Below are positions 58,391-64,000 of a stretch of DNA of 64,000 bases, piece after piece. The DNA lies in the NCBI GenBank assembly GCA_022842325.1, contig JALHPU010000008.1, forward strand, positions 1 to 64,000, in the 5' to 3' direction. The position numbers and the translations under genes are program-made. The stretch comes from Sulfuritalea sp. (lineage in GTDB: Bacteria > Pseudomonadota > Gammaproteobacteria > Burkholderiales > Rhodocyclaceae). The notes below the pieces were generated by a model. The model did no database searches. It was not told the origin of the DNA and was given only the letters and a program-made list of their open reading frames with translations. Position 1 is the stretch's first letter. Each line of letters starts with the position of its first letter.

Positions 58391-58813
58391 TCAAAACGCG
58401 ACCAGCTTGAATTTCAGGCGCTTCGCGTTCTTCACCATCACTTCATCGAGCGTCGCCACGCCCTTGGCCTTCGCCTCCAGCGCGGCAGCGAGGTGCAGCG
58501 AATCTCCGGCGCGCAGATTCGATGCGATATCCAGCGACAGAATCGCCGCGCGATGGAATGTGGCGGGTTCGACGGGAAGCAGGAACAGGTCGCCGGCGCA
58601 CATGCGTTCGAACTGTCGCCATGCCGTTTGCGCCTCGGCTTCGTCGATCTGCCCGGTGCGTTGTTTGATGCCGAGGGCGCTGGCGAACTCGGAGACGCAC
58701 CATGCGGCGGAAACGAGTTCATCGGCGCATGCAGCGTACCAGCGGGAAACATCGGCACTCTTGGCTTCCCGCGTGTGCAGTGCGACCAGCACGCTGGTAT
58801 CGACGTACAACAT
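58391..58813 (-). CDS. vapC: PIN-domain toxin VapC
   Basis: 140 residues from MLYVDTSVLVALH; PIN nuclease with the first Asp at residue 5 and Glu/Asp in the helices (CVSEFASAL, LHLAAALEAKAKGVATLDEVM, MVKNAKRL). VapC toxins cleave tRNA or rRNA. The ATG at 58813 overlaps the antitoxin stop (TGATG). The last bases run next to the palindromic element. Confidence 0.92.
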   Translation of the reverse strand: MLYVDTSVLVALHTREAKSADVSRWYAACADELVSAAWCVSEFASALGIKQRTGQIDEAEAQTAWRQFERMCAGDLFLLPVEPATFHRAAILSLDIASNLRAGDSLHLAAALEAKAKGVATLDEVMVKNAKRLKFKLVAF

Positions 58814-59058
58814 CAGTAACGCGCGCCGCGTCGCAATTCGTCTATCACCGATGTTCCCATTGGCATGGCGTCGCGTGTTTTCGCGAGTTCCTGCGCAAAG
58901 CTCTTCCGGTTCCAACGCGAAGGACGAATGGCGATCCCGCCATCCACGGTCAAACCGGCCTCGACGCTGTCGCCTTCCTTGATGCCGATACGTCGCGCAT
59001 AGTCGGCGGGAATGCGCAGGGCCAGGCTATTGCCCCAACGTGCGATGTTCAGGTTCAT
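58813..59058 (-). CDS. vapB: AbrB/MazE-type antitoxin VapB
   Basis: 81 residues. SpoVT/AbrB swapped-hairpin DNA-binding fold: ARWGNSLALRIPADYARRIGIKEGDSVE is the classic pattern. The C-terminal FAQELAKTRDAMPMGT part would wrap the toxin. First gene of the vapBC pair; an operator palindrome overlaps its promoter. Confidence 0.94.
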   Translation of the reverse strand: MNLNIARWGNSLALRIPADYARRIGIKEGDSVEAGLTVDGGIAIRPSRWNRKSFAQELAKTRDAMPMGTSVIDELRRGARY

Positions 59059-59070
59059 GATGGCGCCCTT

Positions 59071-59100
59071 ATGGATATACGGATATGTGTATCCATTGTA
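59071..59100 (-). promoter_or_regulatory. vapBC promoter and operator
   Basis: An imperfect palindrome (59071-59096, outer halves ATGGATATA and TGTATCCAT) overlaps a -10 box TACAAT (59100-59095, minus strand) with TTGCGC 16 bp further upstream. It lies just before vapB and is the expected autoregulatory site. Confidence 0.6.
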
Positions 59101-59149
59101 GGCGTAATTGCGAAACGCGCAAGCCGGATTTTGCCGGCCCGGCAGGTGA

Positions 59150-59956
59150 TCAGGCGCGCTTCTTGGAAGCCGCCTTGGCCCGCGCCTTCTTCGCCGCCTG
59201 CAGTTCGTCGAACAGCGCGCCGAACTCCAGCGCCAGCTTGTGGCTGCGGTCGAGGTGGATCATCGGCTTGGCCTGCTGGTGCGATTCCTTGATCTTGACC
59301 GAGGACGAGAGGAAGGAGTCCAGCACCGGCAGGCCTTCCTTGCGCAGCTCGTCGATGATCTGCTGCGGCAGCGTGGCGCGGGCCTGGAACTGGTTGATGA
59401 CGATGCCTTCGACTTCGAGGCCGGCGTTGTGGTCGGCGCGGATTTCGTTGACGTTATCCATCAGCGTGTAGAGCGCGCGGCGGGCGAATTCGTCGCAGTC
59501 GAAGGGGATCAGGCAGGCGTCGGCGGCGATCAGCGCCGAGCGGGTGTAGAAGTGCAGCGCCGGCGGCGTGTCGATCCAGATTTCATCATAGCCTTCGAGC
59601 GCATCAAGCGCCTCGCGCAGCTTGTAGATCTTGTAGCGCGATTCGAGCTTGGCCTGCAGTTCTTCCAGCGCCGGGCCGGAAGGCAGGATGGAGAGGTTCG
59701 CGAAGGGCGTCGCGGTGATGAAATCCTCGGTCGGCAGCGGCCGCAGCTTGAAGCTGAGCATCTGGTCGAAGAATTCGTTGGCGGTCAGTTCCAGCTTGGC
59801 GGCGGCCGGGCCGAGCAGGTATTGGGTCGAATTGGCCTGCGGATCAAGGTCGATGACCAGGGTGCGGGCACCGCGGGCGGCAGCGATGGCGGCCAGGTTG
59901 CAGGTGATGGTGCTTTTGCCGACACCGCCCTTTTGGTTGAATACGACGCGCTTCAT
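59150..59956 (-). CDS. Orphan ParA-family ATPase
   Basis: 268 residues. Deviant Walker A as QKGGVGKST, motif A' VIDLDPQAN, and IDTPPA at motif B. The mid region has FDCDEFARRALYTLMD typical of ParA-like proteins; the C-terminal tail is Lys/Ala-rich and may bind DNA. No parB or adaptor gene is adjacent, and the chromosomal parABS genes are usually near oriC, so this is an orphan or acts on a non-chromosome cargo. Divergent from maeB. Confidence 0.9.
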   Translation of the reverse strand: MKRVVFNQKGGVGKSTITCNLAAIAAARGARTLVIDLDPQANSTQYLLGPAAAKLELTANEFFDQMLSFKLRPLPTEDFITATPFANLSILPSGPALEELQAKLESRYKIYKLREALDALEGYDEIWIDTPPALHFYTRSALIAADACLIPFDCDEFARRALYTLMDNVNEIRADHNAGLEVEGIVINQFQARATLPQQIIDELRKEGLPVLDSFLSSSVKIKESHQQAKPMIHLDRSHKLALEFGALFDELQAAKKARAKAASKKRA

Positions 59957-60081
59957 GATGCCCCTTTCAAATGAGTGGGCGGATTTTACCGGGGCGCGGG
60001 GCCCTCGTGGATTTCCGTAATGGTGCTGTCAGCCTTGCAAGGCTATGATTCCGCGATTCGTCCGTACTCCGGGTACCCGCC

Positions 60082-62379
<2,298 letters not shown>

Positions 62380-62576
62380 AGCTCACGGCGCCTGCCGTCG
62401 GCGAGTTTTCCGCTGCACGGAATGAGTGCTTCCAGGTGCGCCGCATGCGCGCGGCGGCGCCGGCCGCAGACCTGGATTTCTGTTGATGGGAGCGCCAGTT
62501 TAGATTAGCCTGCCAGGCGACGGAAACAACCCGGGCGGCTCGCCGTCGTCGAATCGCCACTGATCGAGAGGCAGAC

Positions 62577-63620
62577 ATGAAAGCTGCGGAAGTCCCCGCC
62601 AACGAAGCGCAACGACTGGCGGCGCTGGATTCGCTGGACCTGCTGTTCACGCCAAGCGAGGAGCGCTTCGATCGCATTACGCGCATCGCGGCCCGCGTGC
62701 TGGGCATGCCCATCGCGCTGGTGAGCCTGGTGGCCCGCGATGTCCAGTGGTTCAAGTCGGCCCACGGCCTGGACGCCACCGAAACGCCGCGGGACATCTC
62801 GTTCTGCGGTCATGCGATCCACGACGACGAAACCTTCGTCGTCGGCGATGCGGCGAAAGACGAGCGCTTCTTCGACAATCCGCTGGTCACCGGCGGGCCG
62901 AAGATTCGTTTCTATGCAGGACATCCGATTCATGGCATCGACGGCGATCGGGTCGGTACGCTGTGCGTCATCGACCGCGCTCCGAAGGCTCTTAGCGCGG
63001 ATCAACTCGGGGTATTGCAGGATCTCGCCGCGATCGCCGAATCCGAGTTGCAGCGCGGACAACTGAACGATGCCCAGCGCGAACTGGTCCGAAAAATGGA
63101 CGAACTGACGCTGAGGGCTTCGGTCGACGGACTTACGCGTGTCTGGAATCGGTCGGCGATCATGGAACTGCTGAGTGCGGAACTCAAGCGCGCCAAGCGC
63201 GGAATGCCGGTCTGCCTGGCGATGATCGACGTCGACCACTTCAAGAAGGTGAACGATACCTACGGGCATCCGGCGGGAGACGCGGTGCTGGTCGAAGTGG
63301 CGGCGCGCATCCGCAGGGCCCTGCGCGAGTACGATTCGGTCGGCCGCTACGGCGGCGAAGAGTTCGTCGCCATCATGAGCAACGCCAGCCTCATCCCTTC
63401 GATGAAGCTTTGCCACCGAATTCGACTGTCGATCGAAAAGGAAGCAATCGCAACACCGGCCGGACCGGTGAATGTGACCGTCAGCGTCGGTCTGGTACAG
63501 AGCGACCCGAAGTCGGCCGACCGGGACCGCCTCATCGGAGCCGCGGATGCGGCCCTGTATCGGGCCAAGAAGAAAGGGCGCAACTGCCTTGAAATCGGCA
63601 AGCTCGACGTGCCTGCGTGA
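62577..63620 (+). CDS. GAF-GGDEF diguanylate cyclase
   Basis: 347 residues. N-terminal GAF sensor (about 15-165; AALVSLVARDVQWFKSAHGL is similar to phytochrome-type redox GAF) and a GGDEF cyclase (about 180-345). The active site is GGEEF in YGGEEFVA, with DVDHFKKVNDTYGH metal ligands, so it should make c-di-GMP. There is no RxxD inhibitory site immediately before GGEEF. AGAGG precedes the ATG at 62577. Confidence 0.93.
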   Translation: MKAAEVPANEAQRLAALDSLDLLFTPSEERFDRITRIAARVLGMPIALVSLVARDVQWFKSAHGLDATETPRDISFCGHAIHDDETFVVGDAAKDERFFDNPLVTGGPKIRFYAGHPIHGIDGDRVGTLCVIDRAPKALSADQLGVLQDLAAIAESELQRGQLNDAQRELVRKMDELTLRASVDGLTRVWNRSAIMELLSAELKRAKRGMPVCLAMIDVDHFKKVNDTYGHPAGDAVLVEVAARIRRALREYDSVGRYGGEEFVAIMSNASLIPSMKLCHRIRLSIEKEAIATPAGPVNVTVSVGLVQSDPKSADRDRLIGAADAALYRAKKKGRNCLEIGKLDVPA

Positions 63621-63851
63621 TTGCCTTGCCGGCCGTTGCCATCGTCGGGCGCGAATGGATCGGCCGTCGCGGGGCATGACAGCCGCCACCTGCATTGGAG
63701 CCTGAAAAGGCGGTGGTTTGGCGGCGGTCGGGGGTCTGGCACGCTCCGCACCCGGGCATGGCGTGTCGCACAGGCGAGCGCCATGGTTGAAATTTCCCGC
63801 GGGGCAGGGTAGCTTGCGTCCCTTCACGTCCGCAAACCCCAAGGAGACACC

Positions 63852-64000
63852 ATGAGCCACGCCATCCGCTTTCATACCCCAGGCGGTCCCGAAGTGCTGC
63901 GCTGGGAAGAAGCCGGCGTTGGCGACACGGCGCCCAGCGAGGCGCGCGTGCGGCATCATGCCGTCGGCCTCAATTACATCGACATCTATCACCGCACCGG
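63852..64000 (+). CDS. Quinone oxidoreductase-like protein (5' part)
   Basis: Truncated by the window end; 49 residues visible from MSHAIRFHTPGGPEVLRWEE to GLNYIDIYHRTG, the start of a zeta-crystallin/QorA-type NADPH:quinone reductase. AAGGAGA lies 4 bp before the ATG. Repeat copy 15 is inside. Confidence 0.9.
   Translation, partial: MSHAIRFHTPGGPEVLRWEEAGVGDTAPSEARVRHHAVGLNYIDIYHRT
63907..63931 (-). repeat. Dispersed 25-bp repeat, copy 15 (in quinone reductase gene)
   Basis: Core AACGCCGGCTTCTT on the strand opposite to the gene, read GVGDTAP, in the same frame as copies 4-8. About five differences from copy 6. Confidence 0.5.

Overview
The window is a stretch of GC-rich chromosome from a betaproteobacterium, probably of the Rhodocyclales or a close relative. 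This rests on the rpsU-yqeY-dnaG-rpoD cluster, the gene repertoire (MaeB with a phosphotransacetylase domain, TAXI-type TRAP transporter, LptE-HolA-ProA block) and protein flavour. Genus cannot be fixed from sequence alone.

Positions 75-16855 are an integrated element of about 16.8 kb, visibly poorer in G+C than the rest. It sits in the 3' end of a tRNA-Met(CAU) gene (16811-16887, minus strand), and a 45-bp copy of that tRNA end lies at 75-119. Next to the tRNA is a tyrosine integrase (15388-16470) followed by a DUF2285-like protein and an AlpA-like excisionase candidate. Paired GTGTCCC sites 11 bp apart occur near both ends, as expected for integrase arm sites. The cargo is: an overlapping pair of HEPN-like genes; a membrane J-domain protein with a small lipoprotein; an XRE regulator; a tightly overlapping three-gene operon of an MmeI-like DNA methyltransferase, an SF2 helicase and a GIY-YIG nuclease (a restriction-like system); a second tyrosine recombinase coupled to RadC and a small protein; a RarA/MgsA C-terminal-like protein; and an HNH-like protein.

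From 16888 on the window is chromosomal backbone. 17-26 kb: a phosphotransacetylase-family gene, an AI-2E-type permease, and the macromolecular synthesis operon rpsU-yqeY-dnaG-rpoD. 26-34 kb: a PA0069-type radical SAM protein, tsaD, a double cyclic-nucleotide-binding protein, plsY, folB, a TRIC-like channel, YbaK-type deacylase, DUF1223 protein, then ogt and xerD at the end of a TRAP transporter operon. 34-45 kb: TRAP permease, DUF1850 and TAXI binding protein, a SulP transporter with STAS and cNMP domains, DUF2927 and PAS proteins, a CoA-transferase, and CHI-like and DUF4139 exported proteins. 45-52 kb: proA-holA-lptE-leuS and a FecR/SPOR protein. 52-64 kb: a UvrD/Rep helicase, hydrolase, SDR, aminotransferase V, DUF488, a VapBC toxin-antitoxin pair, an orphan ParA, maeB, a GAF-GGDEF diguanylate cyclase and the start of a quinone oxidoreductase.

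The most unusual signal is a dispersed repeat of about 25 bp (core AGCGCCGACTTTCG) found at least 15 times between 26 and 64 kb. It occurs in spacers and inside otherwise ordinary genes, in compatible reading frames, with 12 of 15 copies in the same chromosomal orientation regardless of gene direction. It is absent from the island and from 17-26 kb. Three spacer copies lie beside GC-rich hairpin repeats.
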